64,000 nucleotides of DNA from assembly GCA_963774405.1 (NCBI GenBank), contig CAVZEV010000007.1, positions 1-64,000 of the forward strand. Direction: 5' to 3'. Below are positions 23,807 through 31,858 of this stretch, one piece after another. The notes under the pieces are model-generated. The model saw only the letters and a program-made list of their open reading frames with translations, searched no databases and was not told the DNA's origin. The DNA is from VRUE01 sp963774405. Its GTDB lineage: Bacteria > Actinomycetota > Thermoleophilia > Solirubrobacterales > 70-9. Every line of letters begins with the position of its first letter. Within the stretch, counting starts at the first letter, position 1. The position numbers and the translations under genes were made by a program.

Positions 23807-24121
23807 ATGAGCACCGAAACCGAGGCAAGCGAGAGTCGCCAAACACCGAGGGAGCTGGAGCTGAAGATCCAGGCCACCAACGGCGACATCTGGGATACAG
23901 AGAAGTTCGACGACAAGGACAAGGTTGAGCGCGTGATCAAGCGCTCGGTTGCCCATTTCGTCAAAAAGGGCGTGATGGCAGAGGGCGAATACGACCTCTG
24001 CCGCATACATAAAGGCATCGCTCAGCCGCCGCTCGACCCGAGCGCCCGGCTGAAGGACACCGATGTCAAGAATCACGACCACTTGGTCTTGGTCCCCAAG
24101 GAACCGCAGGTAGACGGCTGA
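23807..24121 (+). CDS. Ubiquitin-like protein of a bacterial conjugation-type operon
   Basis: 104 residues. After a 16-residue polar leader the region LELKIQATNGDIWDTEKFDDKDKVERVI...DTDVKNHDHLVLVPKE has the beta-grasp pattern (strand-strand-helix-strands) of ubiquitin-like domains. It is the first gene of a tight operon with E2-like, JAB and E1-like genes. The C-terminus ends in Asp-Gly and not Gly-Gly, so processing or conjugation chemistry may differ. A strong AGAGGAG ribosome site precedes the ATG; the stop overlaps the next start (TGATG). Related operons (Bil and other Ubl systems) act in phage defence by modifying virion proteins. Confidence 0.8.
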   Translation: MSTETEASESRQTPRELELKIQATNGDIWDTEKFDDKDKVERVIKRSVAHFVKKGVMAEGEYDLCRIHKGIAQPPLDPSARLKDTDVKNHDHLVLVPKEPQVDG

Positions 24122-24538
24122 TGCATCCGGCCCTCTGCCAGGAACTCCTGCAGGAGCAGGTCGAGGTGGCCAACCAGAGCCCGGTGCGCTCGCGGCTGCA
24201 ACAGGACGTCCGCCGCGAGGGCACTAGGGCGCTGGCGGTCGCCCAGGGCAGCGATCGTCTGCTGCTGTTCGAATTCGACGGCCCCAACTACGACGCCGAA
24301 CCCCTGCACCTGTACCTGCGCGACGCCAGCAGCGGCGATGAGTTGGCGCTCGAGTCCTGGCCGCAGGCACCTCGGTCCCGGCGAGCACCCGGTGCTGCAC
24401 CGCCCTTTCACCTGCCTGCGTGGGCTCCATGAGTATCACTGCCACCCCAGTCACGTGACCGACGCCTGGGACGCCTACCGCTTTAAGTATCGCCTGGAGG
24501 ACATGCTGCGGATCCTGCTTGACAAGGCGGGGATATGA
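24121..24538 (+). pseudogene. E2-like ubiquitin-conjugating protein, frameshifted
   Basis: Read across two frames this gives about 139 residues. The first frame (from ATG 24121) runs through FEFDGPNYDAEPLHLYLRDASSGDELALESWP. The second, beginning about 24365, reads HLGPGEHPVLHRPFTCLRGLHEYHCHPSHVTDAWDAYR and stops at 24538, overlapping the JAB start by ATGA. The HPVLHRPFTCLRG segment carries the candidate catalytic cysteine. A one-base indel near 24360-24375 separates the halves, so the protein as written would end at 24432 without the cysteine. Either the E2 is inactivated or this is a sequencing error; the intact neighbours and perfect overlaps make an error quite possible. Confidence 0.78.
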
Positions 24539-25002
24539 CCGCCGTGCCGCTCAAGGTCAACTCCGAGGCGCTCGCCGAGGCCCGCACCTTCTTCGAAGAC
24601 CGCGGTTCCCATGGCCTCGAGGGCACGGCAATGCTCGCCGGCTCGCCCGAGCGCGGCCTGATCTATCGGCTGCTGATCCCGGAGCAGAAGGCGACCCGTA
24701 CCGCCTACGGCGTCGCGGTCGAGGTCACCCAGCAAGGCAAGCTGGAAATCGCCGCAGGCTTGCGCCCGGGCGAGCGCTGGATGTCGCGGATCCACAGCCA
24801 TCCCGACGAGGCCTTCCATAGCTCGACCGACGATCGCAACCCAGTGCTGACCGCTGAGGGATCGCTCTCGATCGTCGTGCCTTTCTACGGCCTTGGCCTG
24901 CGCCACGGCCCGGGAGCCTGCGCAACATTCATCCGCCGCAATGACAGATGGCAGGAGATCGAACCCCAGAGCCTCGCTGACTACTTGGTCGAGGTGGGCT
25001 AA
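24535..25002 (+). CDS. JAB/MPN+ domain metalloprotease (deubiquitinase-like)
   Basis: 155 residues. The JAMM zinc motif is complete: Glu29 in HGLEGTAMLAG, then His87-Ser-His89-Pro, then Ser97 and Asp99 in SSTDD. Such peptidases trim ubiquitin-like proteins to expose the C-terminus or remove them from targets. The start overlaps the E2 stop (ATGA) and the stop overlaps the E1 start (TAATG), so translation is coupled. Its expected substrate is the Ubl coded by the first gene of the operon. Confidence 0.9.
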   Translation: MTAVPLKVNSEALAEARTFFEDRGSHGLEGTAMLAGSPERGLIYRLLIPEQKATRTAYGVAVEVTQQGKLEIAAGLRPGERWMSRIHSHPDEAFHSSTDDRNPVLTAEGSLSIVVPFYGLGLRHGPGACATFIRRNDRWQEIEPQSLADYLVEVG

Positions 25003-26495
25003 TGGACCCCCGCCTCGAGCTGGCTGAGCTCGGCCAGCAGGTCGACGGCGACGCCGTCCTCGAGCGCCTCGACAGCGTCAGGGTGATTATCGAAGCGCCA
25101 CTGGAGCGCAGTCAGGGTCGGGCTGACCAGGTGGCCTTGTTCACAATCGTCAATCTCGCTGCCCGCCTCTTCCCCCACCTCGAACTACGACTGGCGGGCG
25201 CCGTGCCTTCTCAGCTCGGTGTCCTCCTTGAGGGTGAGCTCAATGATGGGCTCGCCAACTTGGTCAAAGAACTCGCCCCACTTTCCAGCCGCGAGCCGAC
25301 AGAAGATTTTCACCTCGCCTTCGGTATCGAACCGGGCGGCACCGGACTGGCCGGCGACGCCGCCGGCTGGAGCTACTCCGTCGGCCCCCAGCTGATCGCA
25401 CTGGAACCCGCTGGCGCTTCCGCGCTCGGCGCCCTCGGCTGTGCCACCTTCCTCGTCGCTCAACTCTTCGGCACGCGGATGGCCCCACTCGGCCTACCAG
25501 TGGTGTTGAGTGAAGGCTTCACAGCCAACCTGCTCGACTACCAAAACTGTCCCGCCCCTGAGCTTCCCGACCTGCCAACACCGCTCCTGGGTGCGCTTGC
25601 CGCCCTCGGCTGTGGCTCAGTCGGTTCCTCGATGCTCCTTGCACTGCTACTGGCGGGGATCGGAGGTGGGCCACTGGATCTGATCGACCCCGACGTTTTC
25701 TCGGCCCGCAACGTCCTGCGATATCCGGTCTTGCGCTACGAGGTGGAGGCCAGAAAGGCAAGCTGGCTGGCCGAGCTTGCCAACCGTGGTGGGATCGAAG
25801 CGAGGGCGCGAGTCGGCGACATTCAGGGCTTCCTCGCCGGCTTTGAGCAGCCACCGGCGATCGATCTGGCCGCGGTCAGCGTCGACACGATTGAGGGCAG
25901 GCGCGACGCCACCGACCTGCTGGCGCGGCGGACCCTGAACGTCGGCGTCAGCGGCCTCTCGCTACACATCTCCTCTCACGGCTTCGGCGATGAGGGTCCC
26001 TGCCCTTACTGCCAGTACGTCGACCTCGCTCCCAGCCTCTCTGGCTCTGCCCAGCTAGCCGAGCTGATCGGCCTGAATGAGAACCGGGTGATCGAGGTCA
26101 ACCTGGGCGACGGACGCATCTCCGCCGCTGACGCGGCGGAGATCGCCGCAAGCGGAAAATTCGCCGAGCGGGCGCCACTCGCTGGCGAACGTCTCGCCGA
26201 CCTGCAGCGGCGAATCTATGCCCAGGCCGCGATCCCCAGCGGCGAGCGCGAGGAGCAGGTGCTCGTCTCCGCCCCATTTGTCTCGCAGTTCGGCGGCCTG
26301 CTTCTCGCCACAGAGGCAATAAAGCAGGCGCTGCCCGAGCTCGCCGATTACCGCCTGGACGGCCGCTACGACGTCGACCTGACCGGCCCGCCGTCGGGTT
26401 TCGTCCGCCGCTTGGAACGCGACCAGAGCGGTCGCTGCCTCTGCTACTCAGCCTTCCGCCGCCGCGCCTACACCGAGCTGCATCGCGCCAGCTAG
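25002..26495 (+). CDS. E1-like (ThiF/MoeB-type) adenylyltransferase
   Basis: 497 residues. The first 190 residues form an N-terminal domain without clear motif. The ThiF-type Rossmann domain follows, with GALAALGCGSVGSSML (nucleotide loop near 203), then IDPDVFSARNVLRYP, the acidic and Asn/Arg motif that binds ATP and the Ubl C-terminus. CPYCQYVD may be half of a zinc site, and RCLCYSAF at the C-terminus holds other Cys candidates for thioester formation. It would activate the Ubl by adenylation and pass it to E2. Its stop TAG lies in a CTAG sequence that was duplicated by insertion of the IS481 element 2 bp downstream. Confidence 0.9.
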   Translation: MDPRLELAELGQQVDGDAVLERLDSVRVIIEAPLERSQGRADQVALFTIVNLAARLFPHLELRLAGAVPSQLGVLLEGELNDGLANLVKELAPLSSREPTEDFHLAFGIEPGGTGLAGDAAGWSYSVGPQLIALEPAGASALGALGCATFLVAQLFGTRMAPLGLPVVLSEGFTANLLDYQNCPAPELPDLPTPLLGALAALGCGSVGSSMLLALLLAGIGGGPLDLIDPDVFSARNVLRYPVLRYEVEARKASWLAELANRGGIEARARVGDIQGFLAGFEQPPAIDLAAVSVDTIEGRRDATDLLARRTLNVGVSGLSLHISSHGFGDEGPCPYCQYVDLAPSLSGSAQLAELIGLNENRVIEVNLGDGRISAADAAEIAASGKFAERAPLAGERLADLQRRIYAQAAIPSGEREEQVLVSAPFVSQFGGLLLATEAIKQALPELADYRLDGRYDVDLTGPPSGFVRRLERDQSGRCLCYSAFRRRAYTELHRAS

Positions 26496-26496
26496 G

Positions 26497-27525
26497 TGTA
26501 GTTCCTAACAACGTTGTTCATCCGGGCCTCCTTGAAGGCTGGGGGTGTCGAAGCCACCACCCAACAAGGAGGACACCGGATGAAGATCCACGCTAACGCC
26601 CGCACCTGCCCGAACAGCCGCAAGCTGCTGGTCAAGCGGGTCGAAGAGGAGAACTGGTCGCTGATGGTGGCGGCCGAGGCCGCCGGCATCAGCGAGCGGA
26701 GCGCCCGCAAGTGGCTTGGTCGCTGGCGCGCCGAGGGAGAGGCAGGCCTGCTCGATCGCTCCTCGGCGCCCAGGCGGATTCCCCATCGCACTTCCGATGC
26801 GACCGTAGAGGCGATCGGCGCCCTGCGCCGCCTGCGGATGACCGCGGCTGAGATCGCCGAGATCCTCGGCCTGGCGCTCTCGACGGTCTCCCTGTGGCTG
26901 AAGAGGATCGGGCTGGGCAAGCGCAGCCGCCTCCAACCTCCCGAGCCGCCCAACCGCTACGAGCGCTCACGGCCTGGAGAGCTGATCCACATCGACGTCA
27001 AGAAGCTGGGGCGCTTCGGAGTCGCCGGCAAGCGGGTGGTGAGTAACCGCAGCTCCAGCCGGGGCTACGGCTGGGAGTGCTGCCACGTCTGCGTCGATGA
27101 CGCCACCCGTCTCGCCTATGTGGAGGTGCTGCCCGACGAGCGCGGAGAGACCTCCTGCGCGTTCCTGCGACGAGCCGTGGCTTGGTTTGCCGAGCGCGGT
27201 GTGAAGGTCGAGCGGGTGATGACCGACAACGGCTCGCCCTATGTCTCGACAGTTCACGCCGCCACCTGTCGGGAGCTGGGCATCCGCCACCTCCGCACTC
27301 GCCCCTACCGACCCCAGACCAACGGCAAGGCCGAGCGCTTCATCCAGACGATGCTGCGGGAGTGGGCCTACGGGCGGCTCTACGGGAGCTCAGCCGAACG
27401 TCGCCACCAGCTCCCCGGCTGGCTCGACCGCTACAACTACCGACGCAAGCACGGCTCCCTCGGTCATCGCCCGCCGGTTGCTCGTCTCAGCGAGCTACTT
27501 GGGAACAACCTGGTTGGGAACTACA
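26497..27525 (+). mobile_element. IS481-family insertion sequence, complete
   Basis: 1029 bp. Ends are imperfect inverted repeats beginning TGTAGTTCC at both sides (left TGTAGTTCCTAACAACG; right, inverted, TGTAGTTCCCAACCAGG). A 6-bp target duplication GCTAGG lies immediately outside each end (26491-26496 and 27526-27531). It encodes one DDE transposase. The insertion hit the CTAG shared by the stop codons of two convergent genes, leaving both intact. Confidence 0.9.
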
Positions 27526-27530
27526 GCTAG
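26580..27530 (+). CDS. IS481-family transposase
   Basis: 316 residues from ATG 26580, preceded by AAGGAGG in a suitable position. An N-terminal helix-turn-helix (VKRVEEENWSLMVAAEAAGISERSARKW) and a second HTH (RMTAAEIAEILGLALSTVSLWL) are followed by the DDE core: Asp in ELIHIDVKKLGR, Asp in MTDNGSPY and Glu in GKAERFIQTM. The reading frame crosses the right inverted repeat, and its last codon and TAG stop come from the target-site duplication, not from the element. Confidence 0.93.
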   Translation: MKIHANARTCPNSRKLLVKRVEEENWSLMVAAEAAGISERSARKWLGRWRAEGEAGLLDRSSAPRRIPHRTSDATVEAIGALRRLRMTAAEIAEILGLALSTVSLWLKRIGLGKRSRLQPPEPPNRYERSRPGELIHIDVKKLGRFGVAGKRVVSNRSSSRGYGWECCHVCVDDATRLAYVEVLPDERGETSCAFLRRAVAWFAERGVKVERVMTDNGSPYVSTVHAATCRELGIRHLRTRPYRPQTNGKAERFIQTMLREWAYGRLYGSSAERRHQLPGWLDRYNYRRKHGSLGHRPPVARLSELLGNNLVGNYS

Positions 27531-28228
27531 GTGAGCGCGACCTTATTGATCAGACGGTTAGAGCTGAGGGCGCGGGTGATCGCCTCACGGCTCACACCGA
27601 AAGCGACAGCCAGGCGAGCGAGCGTGTAGCCCTCGCCCACCAAGCGCTTCAGGTCGGCGGCTCCCATCAGCAGCTCGGCGGCAAAGGCGTTTGCCTCGAG
27701 CTCAAGCTGGGACTCCGGCACCCTGTGACGGAGCTCATGGTGGCCGAGCTCGTGGGCAAGACCGAAGCGCTCAGCGCCAGCGCTCTGCTCAGCTGGCAGG
27801 TGGATCACGCCCTCAGTCAGGTAGGGCTCGACTAGGCCCTGGTTGCGAACAATCTCGAGGCCCTCTGCTCGCACCAGCGCCTCGACATCGATCCAGGGGC
27901 CAGTGGCACCGTGACGCTGGCGCAGCACCTGTGCCGCAGCGCGGGCTTGAGCAAATTCGGGCGCGGGTTGAAAGCTGGGCGCCTCAGCCAAGGGCACCAG
28001 CTCGCCCTCACACAGCGGGCATGGATCATCAACACAGTAGCGGCCTGCGTAGAACTCATCGGTCTTCGGACCGGACGGACCACCGTCAACTTCGCGTCGG
28101 CAGTCGACGCAGATCAGAATGGCCGGTGCGGAGTCGTACGCCCCCTCTTCGACCAAAGCCTCCTCGCCACACTCTTTGCAAGTGCCCTTCCAACTCAAAA
28201 TCGGAGGCGAGCGGGTAGCGCGCACCAC
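27527..28228 (-). CDS. ImmA/IrrE-family metallopeptidase with N-terminal zinc ribbons
   Basis: 233 residues. CxxC pairs at 17/20, 40/43 and 70/73 form zinc-ribbon-like knuckles. The peptidase domain has HELGH at 159-163 with the third ligand in ELEANAFAAELLM (Glu178). A C-terminal helix-turn-helix-like stretch (YTLARLAVAFGVSREAITRAL) follows. ImmA/IrrE proteases cleave or displace repressors on a stress signal. It is the last gene of a minus-strand operon after the zinc-finger and sigma-like genes, 21 bp downstream. Its stop overlaps the IS target duplication; before IS insertion its stop shared CTAG with that of the E1 gene. Confidence 0.9.
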   Translation of the reverse strand: MVRATRSPPILSWKGTCKECGEEALVEEGAYDSAPAILICVDCRREVDGGPSGPKTDEFYAGRYCVDDPCPLCEGELVPLAEAPSFQPAPEFAQARAAAQVLRQRHGATGPWIDVEALVRAEGLEIVRNQGLVEPYLTEGVIHLPAEQSAGAERFGLAHELGHHELRHRVPESQLELEANAFAAELLMGAADLKRLVGEGYTLARLAVAFGVSREAITRALSSNRLINKVALT

Positions 28229-28249
28229 ATTCGCCGCAAACGACAGCGG

Positions 28250-29251
28250 TCATTGCTTCCTTAGCGTTTCAAGCAAATTGCGTACGTACACCTCGGCGAT
28301 TTGCTTGCGTTCAGCGGGCTGCGTGCTAGAGCCGACGCGACGGTTTGACGTGCGCCGGCGACCAAAGACGGCATGCTGGGGCGCGCTACTTGCCTGCGCT
28401 TCGATCGCGGCGCGCAGTTGCTCGATAACCGCGACCAGGGGCCTGATTTGCAGCTCTCGCATCAGCGTCGCCAACACCCCGGTCGGTAGTTCGCCGTTGA
28501 TATCAAGCCGGTCATCCTCCAAGCGTCCGAGCCAGCCCGGCCGCTCAACCAACTCAGCGAACTCGGCGGCGTCAACGTTCAACTGCTCACGACGACGGTG
28601 GACCAACGCACCGAAGGTCTCGGCCTCCCCGAGCAACTCAGCCGACTCCCAGAACGGCTCCTGGGACGTCGCCCAGTCTCGGTGGAAGGCCAAACGTAGA
28701 TCGATCTCGGAAAGGACGGGAACGCCGACCGGTGCTTCCGCAGGTGCATGCTGGCCTTCACCATGGAGGTCGGCCAGCCGCTGTGCCCATTGCCAGAGCT
28801 CGGCATCAAGCGCAGCGCGCGCACCCAATAGCTGCTCACGGCGAATCGGATGGACCGCGGCTAGAGATGCCATCGCGGGATACGAAAGGGTCGCCGCCGG
28901 CAACAGGAGGTCCCACTCGCTCGCCATCGCAACCTCGGCACTAATCGGCGCCACCCAAAAGAGCGGCCCCTTAAGGTCGAGGATCAGCGCGGGCAGTTGC
29001 AAATCAGAGTCCTCAGCGCCAAAGAGGGCCACGATCCCCCGGTCAGGTGAGGCAGGCGGCGCGGAAAAAGGCGTGATCTCAACCATGGGTATTCGCGGGT
29101 CTAAGAACGCGGCGGGAGCCTCCGCCTTACCAGCATCGGCCGCGATGAGGGCAGCGCAGCGCGGACAATTCAACAGGTGGCGCTCAACTCTCTCGCCTCT
29201 CGGGTCGGCAAAGAGGTCGGCCAGCGCAGGACAAAGGCAATCAGTCGTCAT
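28250..29251 (-). CDS. Zinc-finger (anti-sigma-like) regulatory protein
   Basis: 333 residues from ATG 29251, overlapping the sigma-like gene by 11 bp. The N-terminus CLCPALADLFADPRGERVERHLLNCPRC has the His-x3-Cys-x2-Cys arrangement of zinc-finger anti-sigma factors. The rest is soluble without a membrane helix; REQLNVDAAEFAELVERPGWLGRLEDDRLD near residue 220 resembles a degenerate Xre-type HTH. Between a sigma-like protein and an IrrE-type protease, it is well placed to be the inhibitor that the protease removes. That role is inference. Confidence 0.65.
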   Translation of the reverse strand: MTTDCLCPALADLFADPRGERVERHLLNCPRCAALIAADAGKAEAPAAFLDPRIPMVEITPFSAPPASPDRGIVALFGAEDSDLQLPALILDLKGPLFWVAPISAEVAMASEWDLLLPAATLSYPAMASLAAVHPIRREQLLGARAALDAELWQWAQRLADLHGEGQHAPAEAPVGVPVLSEIDLRLAFHRDWATSQEPFWESAELLGEAETFGALVHRRREQLNVDAAEFAELVERPGWLGRLEDDRLDINGELPTGVLATLMRELQIRPLVAVIEQLRAAIEAQASSAPQHAVFGRRRTSNRRVGSSTQPAERKQIAEVYVRNLLETLRKQ

Positions 29252-30224
29252 CACCACTGCTTTCATAAAGCAGATCGCCGACAATCTTCAACAATTCGTG
29301 CTCCTCGTCGGCTCCTTGGCAGTGGCGCCGCAATACCCGCGCGATCGCTTCCTGCTCGTTGACAACCGTGCCCACAGAGCAACCTAGTTCGGTTGCAGTT
29401 TCTTCGATTGTGACCTCAGCGCGTCGCGAAAGCAACACCCGTGACTGTCGCGAGGTGAGTTCAGCAATGACGGTCAACCCGCTCGCGCGCCCCACAACCT
29501 CATCCTCGAGACTCCGGTCCGACTCTGGCTCAGGAGGATTCTCGGCCTGCAACGATTGGAAGCTGACCGGCGCCAAGTCGAAGCGCAGCTCAAGCGTCAC
29601 CATCAACTGGCCCAGGCTAAGCGGACCAGCGGCATTAATCATTCCATTAGTGAAGCGCGTCAGTTCCTGCGTAGCCAAGAGAGGCGCAAGCTTCTCAGCC
29701 GAGGCCTTGTAGTGGATCAGCTCAAACTCCCCGAGTGAGTAGGCGAATGCGAGAAGTTCGCGTTCGCTACCGTCGAAGGCGGCACGCGGCGGTTGATCGC
29801 GTAGCGCCCAGACAACATCTTGGGGTCGCTCCGCGGGGTGGGCGATCTCGAAACTCTGGTCGTCCTTCAGAAGTCGCATTGTGCGCTCGTAGAGATTCTG
29901 CGATTGCGATCGCTGACGCCGATTCAAGACGAACTGGCGCAACGAGCGTTCGGCGAGGACACGGAAGCCCTTTGGGTTTGCAGCGCTGTCAAAAATGGCT
30001 GCCAAGCCGCCCGCAAGCAGCAGCTTTTCGGTGATCCACTCCTGCAGGAGCTCTTGAGACGCCTCTTCGTTCCAAAGTCCGTAGGGCGCATAACTCGGAG
30101 GCAGATGCCCATTTTGGATCAAGAAGTGGGCAACCATCGCGAGCTCAGCGAACAGCGGCTCGGTGATCTCGCCAGCATTTACAAATCTGTGCTTTGCGTC
30201 AAGCAACTCAGACTGCCCTAGCAT
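29241..30224 (-). CDS. Sigma-factor-like transcription regulator
   Basis: 327 residues from ATG 30224 (GGGGGAG lies six bases upstream; GTG 30230 is an alternative). The central part (ITEKLLLAGGLAAIFDSAANPKGFRVLAERSLRQFVLNRRQR) recalls sigma region 2. The C-terminal LTSRQSRVLLSRRAEVTIEETATELGCSVGTVVNEQEAI is a region-4-like HTH. It is longer than a usual ECF sigma and the regions are far apart, so the call is tentative. First gene of the sigma/zinc-finger/IrrE operon, convergent with the ubiquitin-like operon, which it could control. Confidence 0.55.
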   Translation of the reverse strand: MLGQSELLDAKHRFVNAGEITEPLFAELAMVAHFLIQNGHLPPSYAPYGLWNEEASQELLQEWITEKLLLAGGLAAIFDSAANPKGFRVLAERSLRQFVLNRRQRSQSQNLYERTMRLLKDDQSFEIAHPAERPQDVVWALRDQPPRAAFDGSERELLAFAYSLGEFELIHYKASAEKLAPLLATQELTRFTNGMINAAGPLSLGQLMVTLELRFDLAPVSFQSLQAENPPEPESDRSLEDEVVGRASGLTVIAELTSRQSRVLLSRRAEVTIEETATELGCSVGTVVNEQEAIARVLRRHCQGADEEHELLKIVGDLLYESSGDDD

Positions 30225-30442
30225 CGACACTCCCCCGCCAGATCCTCACCTGAACGCCCCGCGCGACCGAACGACCCCAGCGTCCAGGCGAAGGTCATCT
30301 GCAACCTCATTTCCGGGCCCAAGTCATTCACGTTGAATCAGTCTTAAAATGGTCAGAGGCAAAGGTACGAATTGGTCGTCCCATCGGTACGCGAGGATAG
30401 TGCCGACGGCGGCTGACGACGCTCGCCTCTACACTTGGCGTA

Positions 30443-30667
30443 GTGGATACCGTCGCAGTGCAGATCAATGAGGCAATCCGGCGCTGGGGCGATGGCGTAC
30501 CGTGCCCACTCCCACCGCAAGATCAGCTTGCCGCAGAATGGAACTGGGTGCTTGGACTTCTTGCCACCAACCCGCCGGACAACCAGGCGGGGCCACTGAC
30601 CACAGCGCGCGATCGAATCGGGCAGGCCCGGCGCGCCCTTATCCCCCAAGCCGTCACCGGCTTCTGA
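30443..30667 (+). CDS. Small hypothetical protein
   Basis: 74 residues from a GTG start with no strong ribosome site. Composition is coding-like (AIRRWGDGVPCPLPPQDQLAAEWNWVLGLL) but I recognise nothing. It is followed by an inverted repeat that could end transcription, then by the RES/Xre promoter. Confidence 0.35.
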   Translation: MDTVAVQINEAIRRWGDGVPCPLPPQDQLAAEWNWVLGLLATNPPDNQAGPLTTARDRIGQARRALIPQAVTGF

Positions 30668-30703
30668 TCTGGCAGTTCAGTTCTTGCCCCTAGGTCAGAT
30701 CAG
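30664..30703 (+). terminator. Possible hairpin between the small ORF and the Xre-RES pair
   Basis: CTGATCTG at 30664-30671 pairs with CAGATCAG at 30696-30703 over a 24-base loop. There is no T-run, so it may be a weak terminator or an operator. The small ORF stops within its left arm. Confidence 0.3.
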
Positions 30704-30709
30704 CACTTA

Positions 30710-30743
30710 ACCTCTTGACGGTTGACGAGGTTGACGCTACTTT
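30710..30743 (+). promoter_or_regulatory. Promoter of the Xre-RES toxin-antitoxin operon with palindromic operator
   Basis: TTGACG (30715-30720) and TACTTT (30738-30743) with a 17-bp spacer form a clear sigma-70-type promoter ending 9 bp before the antitoxin ATG. An inverted repeat AACCTC-N12-GAGGTT (about 30709-30732) overlaps the -35 box, as expected for autorepression by the antitoxin. Confidence 0.68.
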
Positions 30744-30752
30744 TGGTGGCCA

Positions 30753-31262
30753 ATGGCAGCGAAACCAGCCCTCCTAGATCGCACCGTCGAAGAGTTCCGG
30801 CGCACGCTCGCCGAGATCGGTGGGCAGCCGAGCTCGGCTGACGATGCTGAGGTGCTCGGCCGGCGCGCGGCGATGGTCGTGCTTGCCGGTGGAGCCTGGG
30901 AGCGGGCGCTTGGGGAGCTGCTGACCAGCGCTGAGACTCGGGTTTTGCTCGGGGGGATCAGTCGGGAGGCGCTGCGCAAGCGGGTCGTCAGCGGATCGGT
31001 TCTTGCGCTGCGCGACGACGCTGGACTGATCCGCTACCCGCGCTGGCAGTTCGATGCGGCCAGTGGGGCACCCTACGGGGCGGTCAAGAGACTCAACGAG
31101 GTCTTCGGCGATGCGGGGCTCGATTCGTGGACGCTCGCGGCGTTTGCAACTGCGCCTCAGCCGGAGCTCAAGGACCAGACTCCGGTCGATGTCTTCGGCG
31201 ATACGGACCTCGAGCCGCTGCTTCTCTCGGCTCACCGCGCCGTAGCCGAGCTGAAGCGTTGA
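30753..31262 (+). CDS. Xre/MbcA/ParS-type antitoxin of a RES toxin
   Basis: 169 residues. The central part (GELLTSAETRVLLGGISREALRKRVVSGSVLALRDDAGLIRYPRWQFD) is the antitoxin domain that recurs beside RES toxins. The C-terminal VDVFGDTDLEPLLLSAHRAVAEL would insert into the toxin active site. The stop overlaps the toxin start (TTGA). It binds the operator at 30710-30743 by inference. Confidence 0.83.
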   Translation: MAAKPALLDRTVEEFRRTLAEIGGQPSSADDAEVLGRRAAMVVLAGGAWERALGELLTSAETRVLLGGISREALRKRVVSGSVLALRDDAGLIRYPRWQFDAASGAPYGAVKRLNEVFGDAGLDSWTLAAFATAPQPELKDQTPVDVFGDTDLEPLLLSAHRAVAELKR

Positions 31263-31858
31263 GCTCGCGCGGCCTGCCCGCTCCCCCGGATGACCTGCCC
31301 GAGCTTCCCAGCACGAGGCTCGGAACGAAGCCTCTGTGGCGAATCCATTCTGCCGACGTCGCACCCTGGTTCTTCGACGTCGGCCCCGATGGCAGGTTCA
31401 ACCTCTCCGAGCCAGGCACTTGCTACCTCGCCGAGGAGCCGATTGGCGCCTTCGTCGAGAAGTTCGGCCGCCTATTGCGGCCTGGCGGGGTAATCCCGGA
31501 GCCGCTGGTCAACGCGCAGCGACTATCAAGGCTGCGCCCACCCAAAGCAAAGGTGGTCGACCTGACCAACCCCAAGGTCCTCGGCCTCGCCGGCCTCACC
31601 GCTGAGATCCACTCGACCTCCGATTACAACCTGACCCAGGGCTGGGCCCTCGCCCTGCAAGAGGCCGGCTATGACGGCATTCGCTACAAGGCCCGCCACG
31701 ACCCGCGCGGGGAGCTGGTCTCGATCGCCCTCTTCGGCTCGGGCAAACCGCCACGGAGTGCCGCCAAGACGACGACCATCCCGGTTGACCTGATCCACGA
31801 CGCCTCCGCCACCTTCGCGATCACGGTCCTCCCCCGCCGCCACTCGCGGCGTCGCTAG
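31259..31858 (+). CDS. RES-domain toxin (NAD-degrading)
   Basis: 199 residues from TTG 31259, which overlaps the antitoxin stop. The RES features are visible: LWRIHSADVAPWFF, then GRFNLSEPGTCYLAEEPIGAFVEKFG carrying the Arg, Glu and Ser after which the fold is named, and further on SDYNLTQGWALALQEAGYDGIRYKARHDPRG. RES toxins such as MbcT degrade NAD+. The TTGA overlap gives coupled translation. Last gene of the island before the right-end motifs and tRNA-Glu. Confidence 0.88.
   Translation: MSSRGLPAPPDDLPELPSTRLGTKPLWRIHSADVAPWFFDVGPDGRFNLSEPGTCYLAEEPIGAFVEKFGRLLRPGGVIPEPLVNAQRLSRLRPPKAKVVDLTNPKVLGLAGLTAEIHSTSDYNLTQGWALALQEAGYDGIRYKARHDPRGELVSIALFGSGKPPRSAAKTTTIPVDLIHDASATFAITVLPRRHSRRR

Noticed and set aside
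30085..30110. CATAACT motif resembling half a dif-like site
   Set aside because: No TTAT half at the right distance, and it is inside the sigma-like coding sequence.
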